A stretch of 7,211 nt of DNA from an uncultured cyanobacterium (GTDB lineage: Bacteria; Cyanobacteriota; Cyanobacteriia; PCC-6307; Cyanobiaceae). Below, piece by piece: positions 1 through 5,575 of the stretch. The stretch is taken from contig CAIOXF010000214.1 of the NCBI GenBank assembly GCA_903862155.1, positions 1-7,211 on the forward strand, given 5' to 3'. The notes beneath the pieces are model-generated. The model made no database searches, was not told where the DNA came from, and saw only the letters and a list, made by a program, of their open reading frames with translations. Each line of letters opens with the position of its first letter. Position 1 is the first letter of the stretch. The position numbers were made by a program, and so were the translations under genes.

Positions 1-231
1 GAAGGCGAACCCTTCGATCCCACCCTGCATGAGGCGGTGCTGCGGGAGCCCAGCGAGGAGCACCCCGAAGACGTGGTGATTGAGGAGCTGCAGCGCGGCT
101 ATCACCTCAACGGCCGGGTGCTGCGCCATGCCCTGGTGAAGGTGTCGATGGGCCCGGGGCCCGAGGGTGGCATCGGTGGCGGTGGCAGCCAGCCTGAGGG
201 CGCGCCCCAGGCGGCGGAGCAGCACGGCTGA
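1..231 (+). CDS. grpE: GrpE nucleotide exchange factor, C-terminal part (5' end missing)
   Basis: GrpE is the cytoplasmic co-chaperone that makes DnaK release ADP. Only the last 76 residues are visible, read in frame from base 1 to a TGA at 229-231. GrpE proteins are usually about 200 residues, so the coiled-coil dimerisation part lies outside the window. What remains is the C-terminal beta domain, with the family signature: FDP and HEAV near the left edge, then VVIEELQRGY and RVLRHALVKVS. Most homologues have Pro where this one has His in RVLRHA. The last 25 or so residues form a Gly/Pro/Gln-rich tail, probably disordered. The stop codon shares one base with the dnaJ start (TGATG), so the two genes are probably translationally coupled. 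The assignment is secure from the signature plus the adjacent dnaJ. Confidence 0.93.
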   Translation, partial: EGEPFDPTLHEAVLREPSEEHPEDVVIEELQRGYHLNGRVLRHALVKVSMGPGPEGGIGGGGSQPEGAPQAAEQHG

Positions 232-1364
232 TGGCCGATTACTACGACCTGCTGGGCGTCTCCCGGGATGCCGACGCCGACACCCTCAAGCGGGCCTACC
301 GGCGCCTTGCGCGCCAGTACCACCCCGATATCAATAAGGATCCCGGCGCTGAAGACAAGTTCAAGGAGATCGGCCGCGCCTACGAGGTGCTCAGCGATCC
401 CCAGACCCGCGCCCGCTACGACCAGTTCGGTGAGGCGGGCCTTGGCGGTGCCGCCGGCATGCCCGATATGGGCGACATGGGTGGCTTCGCCGACCTGTTC
501 GAGACCTTCTTCAGCGGTTTCGGTGGCGGCATGGGCGGCCAGGCCGCTGGCGCCCGCCGCCGTGGCCCCCGCCAGGGCGACGACCTGCGCCTGGATCTCA
601 CCATCTCCTTCCAGGAAGCCGTGTTCGGCGCCGAGAAGGAGGTCCAGATCCGCCATCTCGAAACCTGCGGCACCTGCAACGGCAGTGGGGCCAAGGCCGG
701 CAGCGGTCCCACCACCTGCGGCACCTGCGGCGGTGCCGGCCAGGTGCGGCGTGCCACCCGCACCCCCTTCGGCAGCTTCACCCAGGTGGCCCCCTGCCCT
801 ACCTGCGATGGCACCGGTCAGGTGATCGCCGATCCCTGCTCCGCCTGTGGCGGTCAGGGCCTGCAGCAGGTGCGCAAGAAGCTGCGCATCAACATTCCCG
901 CCGGCGTGGATTCAGGCACCCGCCTGCGGGTGGCCAATGAGGGCAATGCCGGCCAGCGCGGCGGCCCGCCGGGGGATCTCTACGTGTTCCTCAGTGTTCA
1001 GGCCCATCCGCAGTTGCGCCGCGATGGGGTGAACATTCAGTCGGAGGTCACCCTCAGTTACCTCCAGGCGATCCTCGGCGACACCATCGAGGTGGAAACC
1101 GTGGATGGCCATGAACCGCTTCAGATCCCGGCCGGCACCCAGCCCGGCGCCGTGCTCACCTTGCAGAACAAAGGTGTGCCCCGGCTCGGCAATCCGGTGG
1201 CCCGCGGCCACCACCTGTTCACGGTGAAGGTGCAGCTGCCCACCAAGCTCAGCGGCGAGGAACGGGAGCTGCTCGAGGAGCTAGCCGGGCACCACACCCG
1301 CAAGGGCCATAAGCCCCACCACAAGAGCGGCTTGTTCGGGGGCCTGTTCGGCCACCGTGACTGA
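231..1364 (+). CDS. dnaJ: Chaperone protein DnaJ (Hsp40, class A)
   Basis: DnaJ delivers unfolded proteins to DnaK and stimulates its ATPase in the cytoplasm. The protein has 377 residues, against 376 in E. coli, and all class A parts are present in order. The J domain covers roughly residues 1-66, with the HPD tripeptide at 31-33. A Gly/Phe/Met-rich linker runs from about 67 to 112. Four zinc-binding CxxCxGxG repeats start at residues 146, 163, 189 and 203, with all eight cysteines intact. A substrate-binding C-terminal region follows, ending in a His/Lys-rich tail from about residue 353. The ATG at 231 overlaps the grpE stop, and a GGAG at 216-219 is a reasonable ribosome binding site. dnaK is not adjacent, and cyanobacteria usually carry several dnaK and dnaJ copies. 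The gene overlaps the next one by 8 bases. Confidence 0.97.
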   Translation: MADYYDLLGVSRDADADTLKRAYRRLARQYHPDINKDPGAEDKFKEIGRAYEVLSDPQTRARYDQFGEAGLGGAAGMPDMGDMGGFADLFETFFSGFGGGMGGQAAGARRRGPRQGDDLRLDLTISFQEAVFGAEKEVQIRHLETCGTCNGSGAKAGSGPTTCGTCGGAGQVRRATRTPFGSFTQVAPCPTCDGTGQVIADPCSACGGQGLQQVRKKLRINIPAGVDSGTRLRVANEGNAGQRGGPPGDLYVFLSVQAHPQLRRDGVNIQSEVTLSYLQAILGDTIEVETVDGHEPLQIPAGTQPGAVLTLQNKGVPRLGNPVARGHHLFTVKVQLPTKLSGEERELLEELAGHHTRKGHKPHHKSGLFGGLFGHRD

Positions 1365-1599
1365 GCTGGATCTGCGCGGCACCCCCTGCCCGCTCAACTT
1401 CATCCGCACCCGCCTGGCGCTCGAGAAGCTCCCGGCAGGCGGTTCCTTGCAAGTGGACCTGGATCGAGGTGAACCCGAAACGATGGTGGGTAGCGGTATC
1501 CGCGGCGACGGCCATGGGGTGGAGATCCAGGCCCACCCCGACGACCCCTCAGCCGTGCGGTTGTTGATCCAGCGGGCGGCCCTGGCTGCTGATGGTTGA
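1357..1599 (+). CDS. TusA/SirA-family small protein (putative sulfur carrier)
   Basis: This 80-residue protein begins LDLRGTPCPLNF, the N-terminal hallmark of the TusA/SirA/YeeD fold (beta strand, then Cys-Pro at the start of the first helix). Family members carry sulfur as a persulfide on that cysteine, here Cys11, for tRNA thiolation or other sulfur transfer. The motif is CPLN rather than the classical CPxP, so the second proline is missing. No other cysteine is present. The GTG start at 1357 was chosen because it puts the motif at the usual distance from the N-terminus. It overlaps the dnaJ stop by 8 bases (GTGACTGA), and the 3' end overlaps rsgA by 8 bases (ATGGTTGA). No Shine-Dalgarno is obvious, which suggests coupling to dnaJ translation. 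The family is clear. The substrate is unknown, and tusA should not be assigned as the gene name on this evidence. Confidence 0.85.
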   Translation: MTELDLRGTPCPLNFIRTRLALEKLPAGGSLQVDLDRGEPETMVGSGIRGDGHGVEIQAHPDDPSAVRLLIQRAALAADG

Positions 1600-2677
1600 G
1601 CCAGCGGCCAGCGGCCGGGTGGTGGCCCTGCTAGCCAACTTCTGCTGGGTGGAACTCGACAGCCCCGGCCCGGGTCACACCACGCGGCTGCTCTGCACCC
1701 GCCGCACCCGCCTGGGCAAAAGCGGCCTGCAGATCTGCACCGGCGATTGGGTGGAGCTGGAGGGGATCGATTGGGCTGCGGGCCGCGCTGCGGTCGGCAC
1801 CCTGCTGCCGCGCCAGTCGCTGCTGGAGCGCCCTGCTGTGGCCAACGTGAGCCGGGTGGTGGTGGTGGCGGCCCTGGCGGAGCCGGAGCTCGATCCGCTG
1901 CAGCTCACCCGATTCCTGCTCACCGCTGAGGCCACCGGCCAGCCGGTGGAGTTGGTGTTGTCCAAGGCCGATCTGCCGGAACCTGCTGCGGTGGAGCAGT
2001 GGTGTGAGCGGGCCCGGGCCTGGGGTTATCAACCCGTTGCCTTCTCCACTGCCACGGGCCTGGGCCTGGATGCCCTGCGGGAGCGGCTCAGTCAACCGGG
2101 CTTGGCGGTGTTGTGCGGCCCGTCGGGGGTGGGTAAGAGCAGCCTCCTCAATGCCTTGCGCCCCGAGCTGGAGCTGCGGGTGGGGGAGGTGTCGGGGCGC
2201 CTGCAACGCGGCCGCCACACCACCCGCCACGTGGAGCTTTTCCCTATCGCCCCCGCTGCCCTGGTGGCCGACTCTCCGGGCTTCAACCGGCCGGCCCTGC
2301 CCAGTGATCCGGCAGCCCTGGCGCTGTTGTTTCCCGAGTTGCGTCAGCAACTGGCCGCGACTTCCTGCCGCTTCAGCAATTGCCTGCATCAGGGCGATCC
2401 AGGCTGTGCCATCGCCCCAGGCTGGGATCGGGAAGCGCTCTATCGCCAGTGCCTCGCCGATCTACTGGACGAGGCCGCCCGCGAGGAGAAGCGCAGCTCC
2501 ACTGGCCCGGGGTTACGGCAGCGAGGCAGCCGCCTGGAGCCCAGGCTCGACCCCAGGCTTCGGCAGGAATCGCGGCGGCGTCAGCGCCAGCAGGCCCATG
2601 GCGATGAACAGCCTGGCGATGAGCTGCTCGGTGACGAGCCGATCGAGGAGCTCAGCCCCCCAGACCCGGCAGATTGA
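1592..2677 (+). CDS. rsgA: Small ribosomal subunit biogenesis GTPase RsgA (YjeQ/EngC)
   Basis: RsgA is a circularly permuted GTPase that checks late maturation of the 30S subunit and is released on GTP hydrolysis. The 361-residue protein has an N-terminal OB-fold region (about 1-75), with QICTGDWVEL matching the family. The GTPase motifs follow in permuted order: G4 as SKAD at 124-127, G5-like FSTATG at 151-156, G1 P-loop GPSGVGKSS at 176-184, the G2 region RGRHTTRH at 206-213, and G3 DSPG at 227-230. The zinc site is Cys259, Cys264, His266 and Cys272. From about residue 297 there is a low-complexity tail, first Arg/Gln-rich and then acidic with repeated GDE units. This tail is outside the conserved family core. 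The ATG lies inside the end of the TusA-like gene. The 3' end overlaps the convergent ybaB gene by 26 bases. Confidence 0.96.
   Translation: MVEPAASGRVVALLANFCWVELDSPGPGHTTRLLCTRRTRLGKSGLQICTGDWVELEGIDWAAGRAAVGTLLPRQSLLERPAVANVSRVVVVAALAEPELDPLQLTRFLLTAEATGQPVELVLSKADLPEPAAVEQWCERARAWGYQPVAFSTATGLGLDALRERLSQPGLAVLCGPSGVGKSSLLNALRPELELRVGEVSGRLQRGRHTTRHVELFPIAPAALVADSPGFNRPALPSDPAALALLFPELRQQLAATSCRFSNCLHQGDPGCAIAPGWDREALYRQCLADLLDEAAREEKRSSTGPGLRQRGSRLEPRLDPRLRQESRRRQRQQAHGDEQPGDELLGDEPIEELSPPDPAD
2652..2677. other. 26-base overlap of convergent rsgA and ybaB/ebfC 3' ends
   Basis: The rsgA stop (TGA, 2675-2677, plus strand) lies beyond the stop of the opposing ybaB/ebfC gene (TGA read on the minus strand at 2654-2652). 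The last eight codons of each gene therefore share DNA, and there is no room for a conventional intrinsic terminator between the two units. No hairpin plus T-run is visible on either strand here. Transcripts of the two operons should overlap at their 3' ends. Confidence 0.85.
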
Positions 2678-2993
2678 GGTTCAGGCCGCCGGTGAGCTCT
2701 TCCATCCGTTCCTTCATGGTGCCGGTGGAATTCTCGTAGGCCGCCTTGAGGGCCTCGAGCACGGTGGCTTCGCAAGCCTCCACGCCCTCGGCCAGCAGCT
2801 CAGGGGCCAGGTTCACCCGCAGGGGCTGCTGATTGCCGGAGAGCCACACGCTGGCGCGGCCGTCGCTGCTGCTCCCCTCAATCTCCATGGCATCGAGCTC
2901 TTCCTGCAGCTTCTGGGCGTTCTGCTGCAGTTCCTGGGCCTTCTTGAAGGCCTCGGTGAGCTGACCGAAGTTGGGAAGTCCGAAGCCGGCCAT
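2652..2993 (-). CDS. YbaB/EbfC family nucleoid-associated protein
   Basis: YbaB/EbfC proteins are small dimeric DNA-binding proteins that associate with the nucleoid. The 113-residue product matches the family in length (E. coli YbaB has 109) and layout. It begins MAGFGLPNFGQL, followed by a Gln/Lys/Glu-rich coiled-coil helix (about 11-37). A short sheet region (about 38-63) contains VWLSGNQQPLRVNLAPELL. A second long helix (about 65-98) contains AYENSTGTMKERMEELTGG, and the tail is Gly/Leu/Asn-rich. It is the last gene of the murC-murB-ybaB unit, 25 bases after the murB stop. No strong Shine-Dalgarno is visible. In many bacteria this gene sits with dnaX and recR, so its position behind mur genes is a lineage feature. 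The family call is firm. The regulatory role is unknown. Confidence 0.93.
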   Translation of the reverse strand: MAGFGLPNFGQLTEAFKKAQELQQNAQKLQEELDAMEIEGSSSDGRASVWLSGNQQPLRVNLAPELLAEGVEACEATVLEALKAAYENSTGTMKERMEELTGGLNLNLPGLGG

Positions 2994-3018
2994 GCCTGGG
3001 GAGTGTGCTGGCGGCAGG

Positions 3019-3921
3019 CTACGGGAAGCCCAGCCGCTTCACCTCCGGGTGCAGCTCCACGCCGTGTTCAGCGGCCACGCGGCGCTGCACGTCCTGAATG
3101 AGGGCGTCGATGTCGGCGGCGCGGGCCTCGCCGGTGTTCACGATGAAGTTGGCGTGCAGCGTGGACACCTCCGCCCCGCCAATCCGCAGCCCCTTGAGCC
3201 CCAGCCCTTCGATCAGCTGGCCGGCCTTCTGGGGCTCGGGGTTGCGAAACACGCTGCCGCAGCTGGGCTGCTGATAGGGCTGGGTGCTGGTGCGGCTGTG
3301 CAGGTTCGCGCTGGTGCGGGCTGTCACTGCTCCAGGGTCGTGGCCGGCTTCCAGCCGAAACCGCGCCGCGAGCACGATCAGTCGCTCACCCTGCAGGCGG
3401 CTGTGGCGATAAGCGAATTCGAGCTCGCCGGTCTCTAGCCAGAAGGGGGTATCGGGCCGTTCCGGATCCACCACCTTCACCGCCTGCAGCCATTCGGCGG
3501 TGCAACCGCCCTGGGCGCCGGCATTCATCACCGCTGCCCCGCCCACGGTTCCCGGGATGCCCACGGCCCACTCCAGGCCGCTGAGGCCTGCTCGGGCCGC
3601 CTTGCGGGCCAGGGTGGGGACGGGTTCGCCCGCCTCGGCTTCCACCCAGCCGTCGTTGCCATCGAGGCGGCTGCCCTGCAGGCGCCGCAGGCAGAGGCTG
3701 AGCCCCGGCAGTCCGCTGTCGGCGATCAGCAGGTTGGAGCCAGCCCCAAGGCAATGCAGTGGCATGCCGGCGCTGCTGACCCAGGCGATCAGCTCCAGCA
3801 GCTCCCGTTGATCGGCAGGCTCGGCAAACCATTCCGCAGGCCCGCCCACCTTCCAAGTGGTGAACTCGCGCAGGCTCACGTGTTCCCGCAGGCTGGTGGG
3901 GTTGCCGCTGACGGCCGGCAT
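3019..3921 (-). CDS. murB: UDP-N-acetylenolpyruvoylglucosamine reductase MurB
   Basis: MurB is a cytoplasmic FAD enzyme that reduces UDP-GlcNAc-enolpyruvate to UDP-MurNAc with NADPH, the second committed step of peptidoglycan synthesis. The 300-residue protein begins its core with LREFTTWKVGGPAEWF. FAD-binding motifs are GAGSNLL at 59-65 and GIPGTVGGAAVMNAGA from 121. YRHSRL is at 171-176. The catalytic region CGSVFRNP (221-228) holds Ser223, the expected proton donor. HANFIVN is at 256-262, and HPEVKRLG (291-298) carries the conserved catalytic Glu293. The length, shorter than the 342 residues of E. coli MurB, and the motif style suggest a type II enzyme. The ATG at 3921-3919 lies 5 bases after the murC stop, so the two are clearly co-transcribed. 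All catalytic residues I can recognise are present. The stop is TAG. Confidence 0.97.
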   Translation of the reverse strand: MPAVSGNPTSLREHVSLREFTTWKVGGPAEWFAEPADQRELLELIAWVSSAGMPLHCLGAGSNLLIADSGLPGLSLCLRRLQGSRLDGNDGWVEAEAGEPVPTLARKAARAGLSGLEWAVGIPGTVGGAAVMNAGAQGGCTAEWLQAVKVVDPERPDTPFWLETGELEFAYRHSRLQGERLIVLAARFRLEAGHDPGAVTARTSANLHSRTSTQPYQQPSCGSVFRNPEPQKAGQLIEGLGLKGLRIGGAEVSTLHANFIVNTGEARAADIDALIQDVQRRVAAEHGVELHPEVKRLGFP

Positions 3922-3926
3922 CTCGC

Positions 3927-5405
3927 TCAGGCAGCCATGGCGGCGGGGCCGCCAGCTCCATCGGTGGCGCCGCCAATGGCGGTGAGTGGTTGCAATGGCT
4001 CCAGCCGTTTCCAGAGGCCGTTCACATCACCGGCTCCCATGGCCAACACCAGATCGCCATCGCAGCTGCTGCGGGCCACCTGATCCGCCAGGGCATCCAG
4101 GCTGGTGCACACCTGCACGTGCAGCTGGGGTGCGAGTCGCTGGATGGCGCTGCCCAGGGCCTGGCTGTCGATCCCCACGATCGGGCTTTCACCGGCCGCG
4201 TACAGCGGCGCCAGCACGACCGCGTCGGCGGTGGTGAGGGCCCGGGCGAACCCGTCCAAAAACTCAGCAGTGCGGCTGTACCGATGGGGCTGGAACACCG
4301 CAAGCACCCTGCGGGGTGGGGTTGGCAGCGGGCTGCGGCCGCTGCGCACCATCAACTGGGCCATCTCCAGGGTGGCGGCCACTTCGCTGGGGTGATGGGC
4401 GTAGTCGTCCACCACCTGGCGGCCGTGCCAGTTGCCGCGGAAATCGAAACGCCGGCCGGGGGTGCGCAGGCCGGCTAGGGCCTGGCGCAGCTCGGCAAAC
4501 GACACCCCTTCAATCCGGCAGGCGGCGATGGCGGCTACGGCATTGCTGAGGTTGTGCTGGCCCGGCAGCGGTAGCTCAATCCGGCCTACCAGCTCGCCGT
4601 TTTCATAGAAATCAGCCGCGGTGCCGTCGCCCCGCTCCTCGGTGGCAATCGCTGCGAAGTGCATCCCTTCGGGGTTGCGGGTCGACCACCAGTACGCCGG
4701 CTGGAAGTGCTCCCTCAGGATCGGACAGTCGCCGTTGGCAAGCAGGGCCTCGGCGCCGCCAGCAAAGCGCTGCAGGGTGGCGATCAGGGCGTCGAGGTTG
4801 GGGTAGTGATCGGTGTGGTCGAGCTCCACGTTGGTGAGCATCGCCAGCCGCGGTCGGAACTTCACCAGCGACCCATCCGACTCATCGGCCTCGGCCACCA
4901 GCAGTCGGCCGTTGCCGTGGCGGCCATTGCTCCCGAAGGCCGGCACCACGCCGCCGATCACAGCCGTGGGGTCGTGGTTGGTGGCCTGCAGCAGGGTGGC
5001 CACCAAGGTGCTGGTGGTGGTTTTTCCGTGGGTACCGGCCACCGCAATGGAGGGCTGGGCGTTGATCAGGGCGGCCAGCACATCGGAGCGGTGCACCACC
5101 GACAGACCACAGCGGCGGGCTTCCTTGAGCTCCGCGTTGCTCTCCGGTACGGCCGAACTGATCACCACCACAGGCGCGGTGGAGGTGCCACTGCGGATCG
5201 CGGCCACGGTGGCGGCATTCTGTTTGCGGAACACCCGCACCCCGAGGCGGCGCAGCTGGTCCACCACACCCCCTTCCTTGGGGTCGGAGCCGGTCACGTC
5301 GTAGCCCCGCTCCGCGAGGATCCCGGCCAGGGCCGACATGCCGATGCCACCGACTCCGATGAAGTGGAGGGGCTGGCGGCGATCGAGCAGCAGGGCCTGG
5401 GGCAA
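3927..5405 (-). CDS. murC: UDP-N-acetylmuramate--L-alanine ligase MurC
   Basis: MurC adds L-alanine to UDP-MurNAc using ATP, the first peptide-forming step of peptidoglycan synthesis, in the cytoplasm. The 492-residue product (E. coli: 491) shows the Mur-ligase motifs in order: N-terminal GVGGIGMS at 17-24, P-loop GTHGKTTT at 124-131, EADESDGS at 172-179, LDHTDHY at 195-201, GQHNLSNA at 282-289, DDYAHHPSE at 333-341, FQPHRYSRT at 371-379 and MGAGDVN at 456-462. The start is a TTG at 5405-5403. It is the only ATG, GTG or TTG in frame before the GVGGIGMS motif and the first one in the open frame. No Shine-Dalgarno lies upstream on this strand. The C-terminus ends in a Gly/Ala-rich tail. It is the first gene of the murC-murB-ybaB unit, divergent from gap2. 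Confidence 0.96.
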   Translation of the reverse strand: MPQALLLDRRQPLHFIGVGGIGMSALAGILAERGYDVTGSDPKEGGVVDQLRRLGVRVFRKQNAATVAAIRSGTSTAPVVVISSAVPESNAELKEARRCGLSVVHRSDVLAALINAQPSIAVAGTHGKTTTSTLVATLLQATNHDPTAVIGGVVPAFGSNGRHGNGRLLVAEADESDGSLVKFRPRLAMLTNVELDHTDHYPNLDALIATLQRFAGGAEALLANGDCPILREHFQPAYWWSTRNPEGMHFAAIATEERGDGTAADFYENGELVGRIELPLPGQHNLSNAVAAIAACRIEGVSFAELRQALAGLRTPGRRFDFRGNWHGRQVVDDYAHHPSEVAATLEMAQLMVRSGRSPLPTPPRRVLAVFQPHRYSRTAEFLDGFARALTTADAVVLAPLYAAGESPIVGIDSQALGSAIQRLAPQLHVQVCTSLDALADQVARSSCDGDLVLAMGAGDVNGLWKRLEPLQPLTAIGGATDGAGGPAAMAA

Positions 5406-5523
5406 GTTCGCTGGAGCAGGAGGCCTGGACGACGCTAAGCCGCCAGGTTGGCCCCACCATCGTGCTGGGTCAGACCCCTTGCGGCAATGGGCGGCTTGGA
5501 AGGGGTGAGGCGGTGGATTTCTG

Positions 5524-5529
5524 TATGAT
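5524..5529 (+). promoter_or_regulatory. Probable gap2 promoter -10 element (TATGAT)
   Basis: TATGAT differs from the sigma-70 consensus TATAAT at one position and is the most AT-rich hexamer in the gap. It lies 46 bases before the gap2 ATG, which predicts a leader of about 40 bases. The nearest -35-like hexamer is TTGGAA at 5496-5501, but its 22-base spacing is too long for a standard promoter, so the -35 is weak or absent. Weak -35 boxes are common in cyanobacteria. Confidence 0.5.
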
Positions 5530-5552
5530 CGGCGGCCAAAACCACCCTTGCT

Positions 5553-5568
5553 AGCGGCTTTTGCCGCT
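5553..5568 (+). promoter_or_regulatory. Leader hairpin immediately upstream of the gap2 start codon
   Basis: AGCGGC (5553-5558), a TTTT loop and GCCGCT (5563-5568) form a perfect 6-bp GC-rich stem. It ends 7 bases before the ATG at 5576, where a Shine-Dalgarno would normally be, and no AGGAGG-like site is present. In the predicted leader mRNA it could affect ribosome access or 5' stability. There is no T-run after it, so it does not look like an attenuator. The pairing is seen directly. The function is inference. Confidence 0.5.
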
Positions 5569-5575
5569 TACAGAC

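Larger units (their letters stand above)
5406..5575. promoter_or_regulatory. Divergent murC / gap2 intergenic promoter region
   Basis: This 170-base gap must hold the promoter of gap2 (plus strand) and probably that of murC (minus strand). On the plus strand there is a good -10-like TATGAT at 5524-5529. On the minus strand I see no convincing -10/-35 pair for murC. An 11-base interrupted palindrome GGGTCAGACCC at 5467-5477 could be an operator, but arms of 5 bases are short enough to arise by chance. No NtcA-type GTA-N8-TAC site was found. Confidence 0.6.

Noticed and set aside
165..186. GGTGGC repeats near the end of grpE as a tandem repeat.
   Set aside because: They are simply Gly codons in the Gly-rich GrpE tail, too few and irregular to call a repeat element.
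102..656. A 184-codon minus-strand open frame opposite grpE and dnaJ.
   Set aside because: It is Ala/Gly/His-rich and mirrors dnaJ codons. It has no independent evidence.
2004..3101. A 365-codon plus-strand open frame running through rsgA and across the ybaB region.
   Set aside because: It overlaps two well-supported genes out of frame. The translation is low-complexity and has no family signature.
5418..5423. A perfect AGGAGG on the plus strand upstream of gap2.
   Set aside because: No start codon follows at a suitable distance. It is about 150 bases from the gap2 ATG, so it is not a functional ribosome site there.
5467..5477. GGGTCAGACCC palindrome as an operator.
   Set aside because: Arms of only five bases are expected by chance in a GC-rich gap of this size, and it matches no regulator site I know. 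It is mentioned in the intergenic entry but not claimed.
5568..5572. TTACA as an RpaB HLR1 half-site near the gap2 start.
   Set aside because: HLR1 needs two direct copies at fixed spacing. Only one is present, and it lies downstream of the likely transcription start.
5561..5575. An upstream TTG start for gap2 that would add five residues.
   Set aside because: It lies in the loop of the leader hairpin. MTLKVAINGFG from the ATG at 5576 fits the normal GAPDH N-terminus.
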